In this document: positions 11,270-22,902 of the stretch, one piece after another
Position numbering within the stretch: the stretch's first letter is position 1
Layout of the letters: every line of letters begins with the position of its first letter
NCBI GenBank assembly: GCA_020809705.1
Contig: CP085830.1
Location: 3,844,001 to 3,908,000, forward strand
DNA from: Calonectria ilicicola
Lineage: Eukaryota > Ascomycota > Sordariomycetes > Hypocreales > Nectriaceae
Length of the DNA: 64,000 nucleotides
Direction of reading: 5' to 3'
The notes under the pieces: model-generated
Seen by the model: the letters and a program-made list of their open reading frames with translations, nothing else
The model's database searches: none
What the model was told of the DNA's origin: nothing
Position numbers and translations under genes: made by a program

Positions 11270-11927
11270 GATGTTGGTGATGGGTGAGATCTTTTATCAA
11301 ACGTGACTTGTGGAGTAGAGGTGACCAAGCAATAAAAGAGTTCCAAAAAATGAGGGAGTAAGAAATGGTAAAAAGAATTTCTGCTTATCATTGTCAAAGG
11401 GCGCGTTCGTGTAATTATAGTGTAATTACAATGTTGAAAGTCTGCTGCGAGTTAAGGGATGACACCGGCCTGCCCAATTGAGTATGCGGAGAATATCACC
11501 AAGCCTGGCCACCAAGAAATGCGCTAAACCTCGCGTATCGACCTGACAAAGAGGGCAAAGTTAAGATCCACTTTCTTGCGACCAATGCACCCCGCATGTC
11601 TTCATCCCCGAATTAGTGGCCGACAGCTTCTCCCTTTTTTTTTCCACTATCACACCCTCCCAAACGTACCAAAGATAATGTGTACATAGCTAGTAAATTT
11701 ATGCCTGGATTTTACATCATTGGTCATTGTAGCCACTTACAACCTATCCCCGAAATCTGTTACTGTCGCCTTCAGAACCCACAAGCCGACAGCATAGCTT
11801 CTCAGGAAGTATATTTAATCCCCCCAATTTCCTCTCTCCATGTGTTTTTTTTCCTTGTAAAAATCAGCATCAATACTTATATTACAAGACCACTCTTTGT
11901 TATATTTAACATTGCCTTTAATCCAAC
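11270..11927. promoter_or_regulatory. Divergent promoter, amidohydrolase / MFS transporter
   Basis: Shared upstream region of two head-to-head genes. GATA-factor-type hexamers (HGATAR) occur at 11385-11390 and 11647-11652 (minus) and 11673-11678 (plus). About two are expected by chance in this length, so they are only suggestive of nitrogen control. Pyrimidine-rich tracts lie just before the MFS start. Confidence 0.4.
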
Positions 11928-13860
11928 ATGACCGCCCTGAGCACAGACACTGCATGTCCACCAGGGACTATTCACATTCAGAGTCAGTTCCAAGCCCCTC
12001 CCAACCGACTTTTTTATTGCATATTCATGCCTAATATATTATCTAACAGATCTGAATTTGACCAATAGCCCCAACGGCGACGTTATCCTTTATCCACAAC
12101 CCTCGGATGATCCCAACGACCCCTTGGTACGACTCTCGGTCCTACTGCTCCGTCCCCTCCAGCAGCCCAACATCATGTTGACAAAACCAACGTTAGAACT
12201 GGAAGAAGTGGGAGAAGACACTTAATTTCACACTTGTACTGCTCTATGCGCTTATAATATACGGCATGTAAGTTATTCCCCTCCACTTCCGGACCAGCCC
12301 AGACGTCCGAAAGTAAGCTAACTTTCCCTCGCCAGAGTATCTGTCTCTACTCCAACATGGGGACCCATGAATATAGAGCTGGGCTTTAGCTATGGGATGC
12401 TCACGAATACGTATGCTCTCGGAACGGCAATGCTAGGCGTCGGGGCTGTCATCTTCATCCCATTTGCACTCAAATTCGGTCGACGCCCAATATATCTTAC
12501 CAGTCTCTTATTGCAGCTAGGTATCAGTGTTTGGGCAGCAAAAATCCAAACTTCGACAGATGTGTATCTCGTCAACGCATTAAACTGCCTCTTGGGATCT
12601 CTATCGGACATTATTGTTCAGATGACTATTGCTGACGTCTACTTTGTTCACCAGAGAGGCTTCATGAACAGTCTTTACGTTTGGATTATCCTCTTTGGCT
12701 CAGCAATGGCCCCAGTTGCCTCTGGTTACGTCACCCAGAACCAGGGTTGGCGGTGGGTCTGGTGGTGGGTTGCGATAGTTCTGGGCATTACATTGGTCTT
12801 GTTCTTCTTTTTATATGAAGAGACCATGTTTTCGTTACAGAGCCTTGTCGGAATTACTACAACAGAGATTTCGCAACGGCCCTCTGCTGCTAAATTGCCT
12901 GAGAAGGTTGGTGAGTCATCGGAGGAAAGGGGCGTCAATCCAAACGAAGACAATAATTCTGAAAACATGGAAGTTCATGAGTCCGGCAAAACGCCTGCTG
13001 AGTTATCCTGTGACTTACCTACCAGAAAGTCCTATTTGAGAAAACTTGACGTATTTTCGAGGGAACCTCACACTTGGAAATCTCTCCTGTTTTACAGCCT
13101 TCAGCCGTTGGTTGTTCTCTGCACAATTCCTGGTGTCCTTTACGCCGGAATTTTATATGGCATCTTGACAGCCGGCTTCCAGATAACTGTCACGGCTGTC
13201 GCCGGATATATGCCTCTTGGCCCATATTGGTTCAATTCGTCCCAAGTTGGCCTCATGAGCATCCCACCTTTTATTGGGACCACGCTTGGGGCTATAATTA
13301 ATGCCGTAATTAGCGACCGGATTATTCTCGTTCTCGCGAAAAGAAACCAAGGTACATATGAACCAGAGATGCGTCTTTGGCTTCTTATTGCTTCCATTCC
13401 CTTTGTTGCTGCGGGACTGCTTATTTTCGGTCTTGCATTAGCACATGGGGCTGACTGGCCTGTCGTAGCAGTCGGCGCTGCCCTCTTTGCATTTGGGATG
13501 ACCCCAGTAACGAGCGCTGTTCTAACATACATCACGGATGCCTACACAGAGGTGAGTACTTTTTTCCATATGCTCAGTTCAGGAATAAGCTAATATTTCT
13601 TGCTCTCGAAGATAGTTGCAGACGCAATGGTTGGGATCCTCTTCGCTCGAAACGCAATTGCGACAATATTTGTCTTTGCTCTTACACCTTGGGTTAATAC
13701 CGTGGGTTTAAAATATGTTTTTGTGACATACACCATTATCACAACCGTCATCCTTCTCTCAACAATAGGTTTTCTCTTTTATGGGAAACGCTTGCGTCTT
13801 TTTACTGCGCCACGGTATCGAATGTATTCATCCAGGCGCATGGCACTTCGAGAATCTTAA
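11928..13860 (+). CDS. MFS transporter (DHA1/HOL1-like)
   Basis: Plasma-membrane proton-coupled transporter, 555 aa from five exons: 11928-11982, 12050-12126, 12197-12267, 12336-13551 and 13612-13860. Every join restores frame and uses GT...AG with plausible branch sites. The joined N-terminal segment YPQPSDDPNDPL followed by NWKKWEKT is the signature that precedes the first helix in fungal HOL1/synaptic-vesicle-type transporters. About twelve hydrophobic helices are visible, with a motif-A-like loop containing KFGRRPIY after helix 2 and a long charged central loop (PEKVGESSEERG region). Relatives move polyamines, histidinol or drugs; the substrate here is unknown. Divergent transcription with the amidohydrolase suggests a shared substrate. 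A reading that ignores introns loses the first helix and the last two. Confidence 0.9.
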
Positions 13861-14631
13861 ATAGAGGTCGCTGTGTGGCTTAGTGAGCATGCACTCTTTT
13901 CTTCTGGGAAGTGAGCTCAATAATCGCCAAGCCTTGGGAGACCATTCTTGAGGAGGTCATATAAGTGGATTACTTCTCGGTTCTTCCATACTCTAGACCT
14001 TAGCAGTTGCAAAAGTCATACTCGATTAAGTGTTCTCTATATAACCGTGTGACTGTATGTGAAGCCTACAGTAAGGAGCCGAGCACTTAAGCTACATGTG
14101 AGCAGTATGTGGTTTGCAGGTAAAAGCTCCCTCAAGATCCTTCAGGAGACGATCATTAAAAACACCCGGAAAAAAAACAAATTTCGGGTAAAAATAAAAA
14201 TAAGTATTAGCATATGAGTTTGATTGATAGAGCTGCAATCTAATGCCTTGATCGGGAATAGTCAAACGGTCATACCATTTGCAACCTAGCATACTGCTAA
14301 CTGACACTTAACCAAATTCAACAGGTCGATCCGATTGCGAATCCACATGAAGTCATAGTTGCATTTGTGCCAATCCCTTTCCCATCATGGGCGCATCGGG
14401 TGGGCTAGTCGTAGTTATTAGTCCACAATGCCTGAGGATGAGGATGGGGCGCAGAACGCAAGGTGTAACGTGTAAACGGAAGGCTTAGTAGCAAGTGAAG
14501 TCCTGCGATGTTTTCTAATCCAAAATAATGAAAGAGGTTGGCTAAAAAGGACAGTTGTGATACAGTCAATTGAGATGTCTTGAAAACCCCGTCAATGGGC
14601 GTCATTGGCTAATTACTAAATTGTCTACAGC
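13861..14631. other. Convergent intergenic region, MFS / amidase
   Basis: 3' flanks of two converging genes. AT-rich, nothing recognised. Confidence 0.45.
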
Positions 14632-16795
14632 CTAAACGAAGACTAACTTCCCATCGGACCTGCCATTCTTGGCCGTTACAACCACCACAATCATCGCAAG
14701 GCTTTGATCGGGTACATTAACTGGGCGAATAGGCACATCTCCTTTGGGGTCATCATATGGTGTAATCTGAATTTGAAGGCTCCAAGTTTGCCCGTCCACT
14801 TGAACAGGTCCAACACCAACCCCATCAACAAATATCTCTAAAGCTTGAAGCCCTCCACAAGCCGATACCTGAATCATGCCCGAAATCTCAACAAGGTCAT
14901 GGGAGAGTCTTTTTGCTCGAACAACTAGCCCAGGAGGTTTGGATCCCTTCTCCAATGACTTATAGGACAGCTTGGGGATTATATCAGTTTCGAGGTGAGG
15001 GGTTCGAAGGGGAACAGAGCGCTTCGTATGGGTAGCCTCAAATGCGAAGGCGTAGCTCAAAATTGAATTGTCGTCATACGCTTTAGAAGCAAAAGTTAGC
15101 CCGACGGGCATTCCTGAGTCGAGAGTGCCCATCGTCGAACCGACAGTCGGAACGCCGAACAATCGAATCGCATAGTTGCCATGTGAAAAGAAAACGCCGT
15201 TTCGCCAGGCGTGTACAGCAGATTCCTCATTTGTCTCTGCATCTTCCTGGCCAACATCCCCCACAGTCGGCCAGACCAGGGCGTCAAGTAAATTGCTATC
15301 CATCCACTCTTCCAAGTCTCGCTGACGGCGATCCTCCACAGCCTTGACATGGGCCTCCAAACCCGGAATGTCAAATATAGAGCTATTTCTCGCTACGCTA
15401 AGCCGTTTGATTGCGATGTTTGATTCGCTTCTATTCATGAACTGGTTGCCGTACCGATCGGGAAGAGTATTGGGCAGCTGGGGGAAAATTAGCAGGGGAT
15501 CAGCATCCGCAAGCTTGGTAACGCTCTTAGTGTCGTTGACCATCTTTAAAAGGTCGTCCCAACTGTATGACCAAAGAGCAATGGGGCTGTCCAAGTCTTC
15601 TCCTTCGACGGAGCGGGGGATGGGATAATCGGTATCCCATGCGACATCTTTGGGCGCAATCTCAAAATTCGTCACCAGTGGAAAATCTACCTCGACGACG
15701 ACAGCGCCGAGAGACTCCAGAGTCCTTTGAGCATTCTTCCACAACTTGATGACTTGCGGGTTGATCCAGCTCGGTTGTGCAGCAGCATCATGCTTGCCAA
15801 TGTACATTTTTGGCACACCAAGACGCTTTCCGCGAAGTGAGTCGCCGTCAGCAAGACTGTTGTATGACTTTTCCGGCCGCATAGATGAACTCTTTGGCAG
15901 CGTGACAAAAGGCTGCCCCCGCCAAAAATCCGAACTAGTATCATGGTCATCCACCACTAGCAAGTCGAGGATGCTAAGCAAGTCCTTGACGGAGCGCGCA
16001 TAGGGGACGACGACGTCAGACACCGGGAACAAAGGCCAGTTTCCACGAATAGAAATGACTCCTCGAGAAAGTGTATACGCAACTAGCGCATTGTTTGAAG
16101 CTGGTGACCGACCGGATGACACCGTCTCCTCTCCCATTGCGAAAACCGCCAGGCTGGCCGCTGTGGATGCGCCACCACCATTCGTTGACCCCGATGCATA
16201 GGCTGCAGCAAGAAATTTGTCATTATATGGGCTTTCAGCCCTGCCGTAGAGACCTCTCTGCATTCCACCATTGGCCATCGGAGGCATGTTTGTCTTTCCA
16301 ATCACAATGCCACCTCCGGCTCTGATCTGCGCAGTCGTAAACGCATCAAATGTAGCAGTTAAATTTTGGAACGCAGGTGACCCAGCTGCTACTGTAAGAC
16401 CCTTCATCATATAGCTATCTTTGAGAGTGCACGTAATTCCCTCAATAGAAGACCGTATAGAACCATTAGACTGCGCCCTGTACTCATCCGACACTTGGGC
16501 ATGGTCAAATACCCAAGGGTTAAGGACAGGGATAGAGTTCAATCGTAAACCTCGCCGGTCATAACGTGCAATGCGATGAAGGTGTTTAGCGGCTAACTGC
16601 ACAGCATTGATCTCTCCTGAGCTCAATACATCTTGAAGCTCTTCAATCGATGCTTCTACTATGCTCAGTTCCTAGAGGACCTCATTAGTCTCACGGTCTT
16701 CTTCAGCCTGTTCCTTTGGAGAGACTGGCCGAAGCCATCACAACAGTCTGTGCTAGCATCCATCCAAAGATGGGGGTAATTATGGATGCATACAT
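14632..16795 (-). CDS. Amidase-signature family protein with C-terminal extension
   Basis: Hydrolase of amide bonds by a Ser-cisSer-Lys triad. The main exon (16671-14632, 680 codons) shows the catalytic Lys in TCTLKDSY, the Gly/Ser loop ASGSTNGGGAS, and the nucleophile region GEETVSSGRSPASNN, which replaces the commoner GGSIR form. The last 110 residues form a beta-rich extension (around EIFVDGVGVGPVQVDG) not usual in amidases. The main exon lacks an initiator ATG. The frame is open back to a CTAG acceptor at 16672, and a first exon at 16795-16742 (MYASIITPIFGWMLAQTV, hydrophobic) with an intron carrying a GACTAAT branch fits in phase, but its donor is weak. That N-terminus could be a signal peptide. 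It closes the C-N hydrolase group of this locus. Confidence 0.85.
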
Positions 16796-17729
16796 GTTCT
16801 GGAATGCAGCAGAAGAATTCAAGGGCTTAAGTTACAGAGATGAACAATAGAGCACTCTCAAAGCTTGTATAACATGATCTTTGACTTTCTGACAAGGGAA
16901 ATCTTGTCAATTTAAATATTCCTTCCTCACCATAGATCAAGGTACACGACGTCACATTTTCAAGAAATATGAACGAAACATGCATGAGTGCTAAAAGTAC
17001 ACGGCTTTATTGCCTTAGTTAGGAATAGCACAGATCGCGGCGATGGGATCTCCTGTTGATAAGCAGGGAAGCAAGAAGCCGATAGGATGCGGAGAGAAAC
17101 GGGCCAAACGGATGACGCCCAGCGTATATGCTTAATACATGAACTAGGGTAGCCAATTGACCCCCCATTTCTGCGTACTCAATTCAGTTTCAATTCACCA
17201 TCTGTCCCCACGCGAAAGGGCCTTGACATCATTGTCACTCCATCATTACCACCACATAACCCTGTAAATCTACCTGGAGATAAGATACCGTATATTTTCC
17301 AATATGGCTTTTAGTCAGATGTTTTAGTCTAGTATTGCCGATAAGAATATTTGCTAGTCTTCAATTGAAGACAAATAGCAAGTGGGATCAACAAGACAGA
17401 TTAGATCTACGTATTTACAAACCTAGCCAGAACCTATGTGCACTACAAGGAATTGAGGCCATATGATAACAGCAATAATATTAAATCTAGTGTTAAAAAA
17501 AGGCATATATAGCTATCTACGTCAGAGCTTGACATCATGAGTTCAATGCCATCGCATTTGCAAACTACATAGTGAGGGGTACAATCAAGTCATTGTAACC
17601 AAGATAATGCAAAAATGTTTTATGACTAATGCAGTTTTCGCTCGCATAATAGCATTTGAATCATGGAATTCCTATTCCTACGTACGCATTCAATCATGTG
17701 CTCTTAACTGGCTGTCTCGCCCCTACTCC
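16796..17729. other. Intergenic, AT-rich spacer at accessory/core border
   Basis: Nearly 1 kb between the amidase 5' end and the CAND1 3' end. AT-rich with no recognised gene. It marks the change from accessory-type genes on the left to conserved housekeeping genes on the right. Confidence 0.45.
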
Positions 17730-20700
17730 TCAAACCATTCGTGTCTGTAGCTGGTTGTTTTCTTCTCGCAGGTTCTTCAGTTGCTTTTCAAACTCCTTGT
17801 TCACCCACTCCCAATAAGCTGCCCACACATTAGCGATGCCTGCACTTGTGTTTGCGGCACCAGCGTTGCCGGTCAAATTCTTCAGCTTCTCGCCCAGCAG
17901 CAGCGTGACTCGGAGAACGCTCTTGTTGGCCTCTTCCTGCTTTTCGACATCTTGCTTCACAGCATTGTCCTTGAGCTTAACTGACAATACTGATCGGTAT
18001 GCTTCTGCGATGGGGTTGAGTCGGCGGATGGTCTCATCAGGGTCAATGACGATAAGCTTGGTGACCATCAAGTTGCAGAGCTGACGGATATCGTTGTCAT
18101 CCTTAAGACCATCCACGACACGGTCATAGAAGTCGATATTGTTGATTCGGCTGAATGCAATCTCCATCAGGGCGTAAAGAGTCTCGTATGCGCTCTGTTC
18201 GTAGTTAGCATGTATTCGAAGGTAGGTCATGCAGCAAACTTCATACCTTTCGTACTTCCAGTCCATCATCCACAGTGTGCTTGAATGGTCCCATCATGAC
18301 CTCCCTGACAAGCTCCTTCTTGATGACCGATTCCTTCAGGACATACGGCATCAGCTCACCCAGGTGAGGGTGGATCAAGTCGGGCTTGTTGCGTGCGGCC
18401 GTTGTCAATGTCGTCATCGCCAGTCGTCGAATGTCTGTGTCTGTGTCCTGGAGAATGACGAGCAGGATGTCAATGAGTACGTTTCGGAGCAAAGCATCAA
18501 AAGCCTCGTCGCTTTCGGGGAGAGTGTAGCGGACAGCCTGAACAGCCATTCCACGAACACCCACGGACTGGTCCCGGAGAAGAGTCTAAACTTTTGTTAG
18601 CAAATTAGATTTCCAAGGTTTGCGATGGTCTTACTTGAAGTCGGGGAAGGAACACGGTAGGGTCTAGAGTAACCAGTCGTCCAGCACATTCGGCACACAC
18701 AACCTTGTTGTCAGCGCTATCAGACGCCTTCAAAAGCTCGTCCCAGATAGCCGGTGCATAGTCCCTCAAGTCTGTGGACTGGGCAGAGATAGACTGCAGG
18801 ATCTCCTTGATGGATTGAATGAGCAAGTATTGAGTGTTGCCACCCTTCTTCATGGTCTCCAGAATGACAGGCAAGAACTCGGGGACGTTGCTAGATCCGG
18901 CTCGGCCCAAAGCAATTGCAGCAGAGAGCGATACTTTGTCAGGCTCTCCATGGAATTGCTCCAGGAATAGAGTGGGCTTAAGAGGCGACTTCGTGCCGAG
19001 CCTCATTCCGGCCTCGCCCAGAACAGCAAGCGCCAGGCTAACGCGAGCATCATCGCTGGTCTTTGCGCTTGTCTGGAGCTCAGAAATGAAGTTATCAAGC
19101 TTGACGCCCGCAGATTCGCCTCCAGCCACGAGGAGCGTTCCAATTACCTTGCCTACAACTGCTGGGTCACCTGAGACGCTAACATCTTTCAGAAGGCCTT
19201 GCATCAGACCCTGGCCTACGCCACTCTCACCAATGCTCTTGAACAAGACCAGGAGCTGGTCCAGAACAATGGTTGCATAGTGTGACTTTAGTAGCTCACA
19301 AACCGATGTGATCATCTCTCCCGTAACTACACGGTCTGGCTGCTCGGTGACAATCTGGCTCAGAATAAGAAGGGTGGGGCCAAGGAGGTGAGTGTCACTG
19401 TTGGTAATGACAGGCATCAAAGCAGAAACGATACCCTCAATGGCGGATGTTTCCAGCTGGCCCTTGGTAGCATTAGACAGCACAAGGTGCTTAAGAGCCA
19501 TGATACTAGATCCCCGTAGAGCCCGGTTGGCTTTGCGCAGCTGAGCACAGAGCTCCAGAGCAACATCTTGGGTCCACTCCTTCTCAAGTTGGCCAGGGTT
19601 CTTCGAAAATGCAGCGATGTTGTCGACGGCGCGGACAGCTGCCAGTCGGGTAGTCTCGTTCTTCAGGCGCTCTTGGAGAACGCCCAGAGCAACCTTTCGC
19701 TTGTCTGCGGGGATCAGGTTGGCACCTTCTGGACCAGACGTGCGCGAAATGAGCACTCCGAGAGCGTGAATTGCTCGCTGACGGACCTCAGCATCAGCAT
19801 CATTGGCAGATGCTCGATCAATGATGACTTCATAAAGCTTGTGCAAGTCGTCCTTGTACTTAGATCCAGCATTTCGCGACCTTGGGGGGGTGATGGTCTT
19901 AACAAGCTCCTCCGAGGTTCGAATTCCTTCACTTGAGATCTTGTAAAATCGGTCATGGACAGCCGAAATGACACCAGCAACAATTTTGCTGAGGTATGGC
20001 TGAAGAATGGTCGATGAGTGGGTCTTGGAAATGTCGCTAACGAGCTTCAGCGCGGCCATTCGAAGAGTAGTAGGGGTAGCAGATGAGGGACCGCCAGCAG
20101 AACCCAACGATGCCGACACGGAACCCGATCCAGTAGCCGTGATAGCCTCAATAATAGGGCCAATAAGTTCTTCAAAGTACTCAGCAAGACCACCATGCTG
20201 CACTGATACGATATCGTCGAGAAGGCTGACGACAGCTTGCTTGGTAGGAACTGTCTTTCCCTTCAACTGCTTGGTGATGGCCTTCACAATTGCTGGTGTA
20301 AGACGTGCCAGGTCAGCTCGGGGACCAGTCGCAGGAATCTTTTCCAACACAGGAGAAGAAAGACCGGTACCAGCCATGAACTGAGAAACGGTTCCGCCGC
20401 CGCCGCTGCTTTGCCTTCTTCGCTTACGGCTAATGGGGATTCGTGACTCAAATTCAGGTTGCTCATAATCATCGAGAGACAGGTCTGGGGTCTGAATGCC
20501 CTCGCCAGTCTTTCGAACAAGCAGGGAGAGTGCTGAGATGACTTCAAGTCGGACATTCTCCTCTCGCTCGTCGATTCGCTTAGTGAGAAGGGGTGCGGCC
20601 TGGCTGTATAGGACACCGTTCTCAAGGAGATCTCCACTGCCACGAGTGGAAATAAGAGTGTACAAAGCCTTGGCCGAACATCTTCGGACCTTCCAGCTAG

Positions 20701-21955
20701 CATCGTCATCGTCGTCCTCGAATCCGTCGTCGGCATCGAACTCGTCATCCTCGTCCTCCTCTTCATCTTCATCCACCTCCATTTCTTCGTCGTCATCATC
20801 AGCATAGTTGGGATCATACTTGAGATATCGGAGGCAAGATGAGATGGTGTCGTTGGTGAAGGGGCGCATTTCCTGGGGGCAGGACGCCAGGAAAGCCTCG
20901 AGGGCAACCAAGGCAGCTTCGCGGACCTCGTTGAAATCCTGACCCAGATCATCACCATCGCTAAGTTGCTCCAGGTGCTTCTGAAGCTCATCGTTTCCAA
21001 GAGCTTGCAAAAGAAAAGGGGCAGCCTTGGAAAGGTGGGGGCCGAATCTAACAGGAATAGATCTAGCCATACTTCCAAGGATCGAAATATACAGACGTCG
21101 TGTGACGCTGCTAGTTGGTTGCGCCAGACCAGCAGTAATTCGGTTGACCACGTCTTCCAGGTGGTTGTCGGTCAAATACACAGCAAGCATGGAAATTGCA
21201 ACCACGGCTCGCTTCTTGACAACGGAGGAGCCCTTCTCAGCCTCAAGAAGCTGAATAACAACCTCTTGCATGGCTTCGACCTCAACCTGAGTGAGCATAG
21301 GTCCGAAGCATCTAACAACTTCAATCAATACATCGACGGCCTCAGCGTTAAGGTCACCCTCGTTTTGTAGTAGCCCCTCGGGCACTTCGGGGAGTGTGAT
21401 CCTGGCATTCCTGGGGACCTGTGTCTTGGGGCCGGGTCCAATAAGACGAGGAATCAGCACGCGGCTCACTGCACTGTAAGATTCTGAAACGTCTGAGCTG
21501 GTAGGGATTCCGGGTACGGGTCGTGGGAGAGCGATGAGGACGGATCGTAGAGCCAATGACGGAACAGCATTGTCGACAGAGTTCTTAAGCTTCAGGGACG
21601 ACAGCTTCTCAATCATGGGGGCAATAATCGGGGTCGGAACCTTGCCCACAAGAGGGCCCAGGCTATCCAAAGGTCAGTGAATCATGGCCCCAACAACGGG
21701 AAATGGTCCGACAAACCATTTGATTGCAAGGTTCTGGACCTCGCCGTTCTGATCGTCCAAGGTCTTGATGATGCTATCCACAGTGCGAGCTGCTATATTA
21801 TAGTCGTGGTGGAGGAAGTCGGGCTTCGCATGGGTAAGGAGCTGGAGCATATCATTCAGGGCCATGAATCGAAAATCCGGGTCGGTGTCGCTGAGCTTCT
21901 GAACGTGGCCCATGACCGCCTGGGGCGTGGCGTTTATCGTCGCGGCGGAAGCCAT
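17730..21955 (-). CDS. CAND1: Cullin-associated NEDD8-dissociated protein 1 (CAND1/TIP120)
   Basis: HEAT-repeat solenoid that binds un-neddylated cullin-Rbx1 and exchanges SCF substrate receptors. Four exons: 21955-21717, 21662-18635, 18585-18247 and 18194-17730, 1356 aa; introns of 49-54 bp join cleanly in frame. The N-terminus (LSDTDPDFRFMALNDML; after splicing, the first join gives KCLGPLVGKV) and C-terminus match the family end to end, and length is near the usual 1230, with the excess in an acidic Asp/Glu run around DDDEEMEVDEDEEEDEDD and a Ser/Gly-rich loop. The family's HEAT arrays are evident on both sides. Aspergillus CandA is known to be split into two genes; here the protein is continuous. 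The start is the first ATG in the family-matching frame. Confidence 0.95.
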
Positions 21956-22902
21956 GGCGGGCGAGCTTCGCTACGGCGTGGAGGAGGGATGTTGGGCTCC
22001 GAGCATACGCGACGGGATACCAATGACCACCGGCGGCGCAGTCCAAGGGATCCGGAATGAAAAGAAGGCGGTTTGGGGAGTCAAGATAAGGAGATAGTTC
22101 TCGTCACCACCAGTGGTGTCGGAGATGTGTGAGGTTGGAGGGGTCGAGCTTCCAGGCAGGCGGAAGAAGCTCGGAGTAGCCTGGCCTAGCCCAGTTGCCC
22201 CGCAATGACATCCCACTGCCAATATCCATGTTTCCAGGTTGGAATACGACCAACACACAGGAGGATTTTTTGTTGATCCGGCGAGCCTGGATAGGCCTAA
22301 CGCTACGGACACTCAGCTAGCAAACCGGGACAAAGAATAATTCACCAAGTGCCGCCATAGGGCGTTAGACTGTATGCGGTGCAGCCAAAATCGGGGCAGC
22401 TTCATGCCTCATTGGTGTCCCTGCCTCTCCCTCCCCGCTGCCTCGCGCCGCACCGGGCCAGCGTATCACTAGGACATGAAGAGCTGCATTAGTTCTCATC
22501 TCAAGCCAGTTTTCTTTGAGCTGTGGCGGCTTCTTTGTCCTGAGTACGTATATATTCTAGCGAGTGATTCTTCTACTGACTGAATACGGGCCATTTTCTC
22601 GTTACATGAGCTTACTGTGGGGGGGGCAACACGTCGAGGCGATCCCCCCCGCTTAGCACGCCCCACTAAGAAGGCCGAGCTGTCCCCAATCCATGTAACA
22701 GTTTAGACACTTAGATGACAACTCGACCAATGCAGAATTCCATTTGAAGAAGAAAAAATAAGAAGAAAAAAAACAAATTGGATGAGAAAATACAAGCAAG
22801 AGAATATAAGTAATAATAATGGAGAAAATAAGATACTTTTTCAGTCCACAGTAGCTATATTACCAAGAAATCTCAACCTGGAGATTCCTTCCTCTGGGCC
22901 CC
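21956..22902. other. Intergenic, CAND1 upstream region
   Basis: About 0.95 kb holding the CAND1 promoter and the 3' flank of the next minus-strand gene. A poly-G/C patch lies near 22620-22660 and an A-rich stretch near 22745-22840. No gene seen. Confidence 0.4.

Noticed and set aside
20284..21078. 264-codon minus-strand open frame
   Set aside because: Alternative frame inside CAND1; composition (Ser/Arg-rich, Met/Thr repeats) reflects the acidic-run codons.
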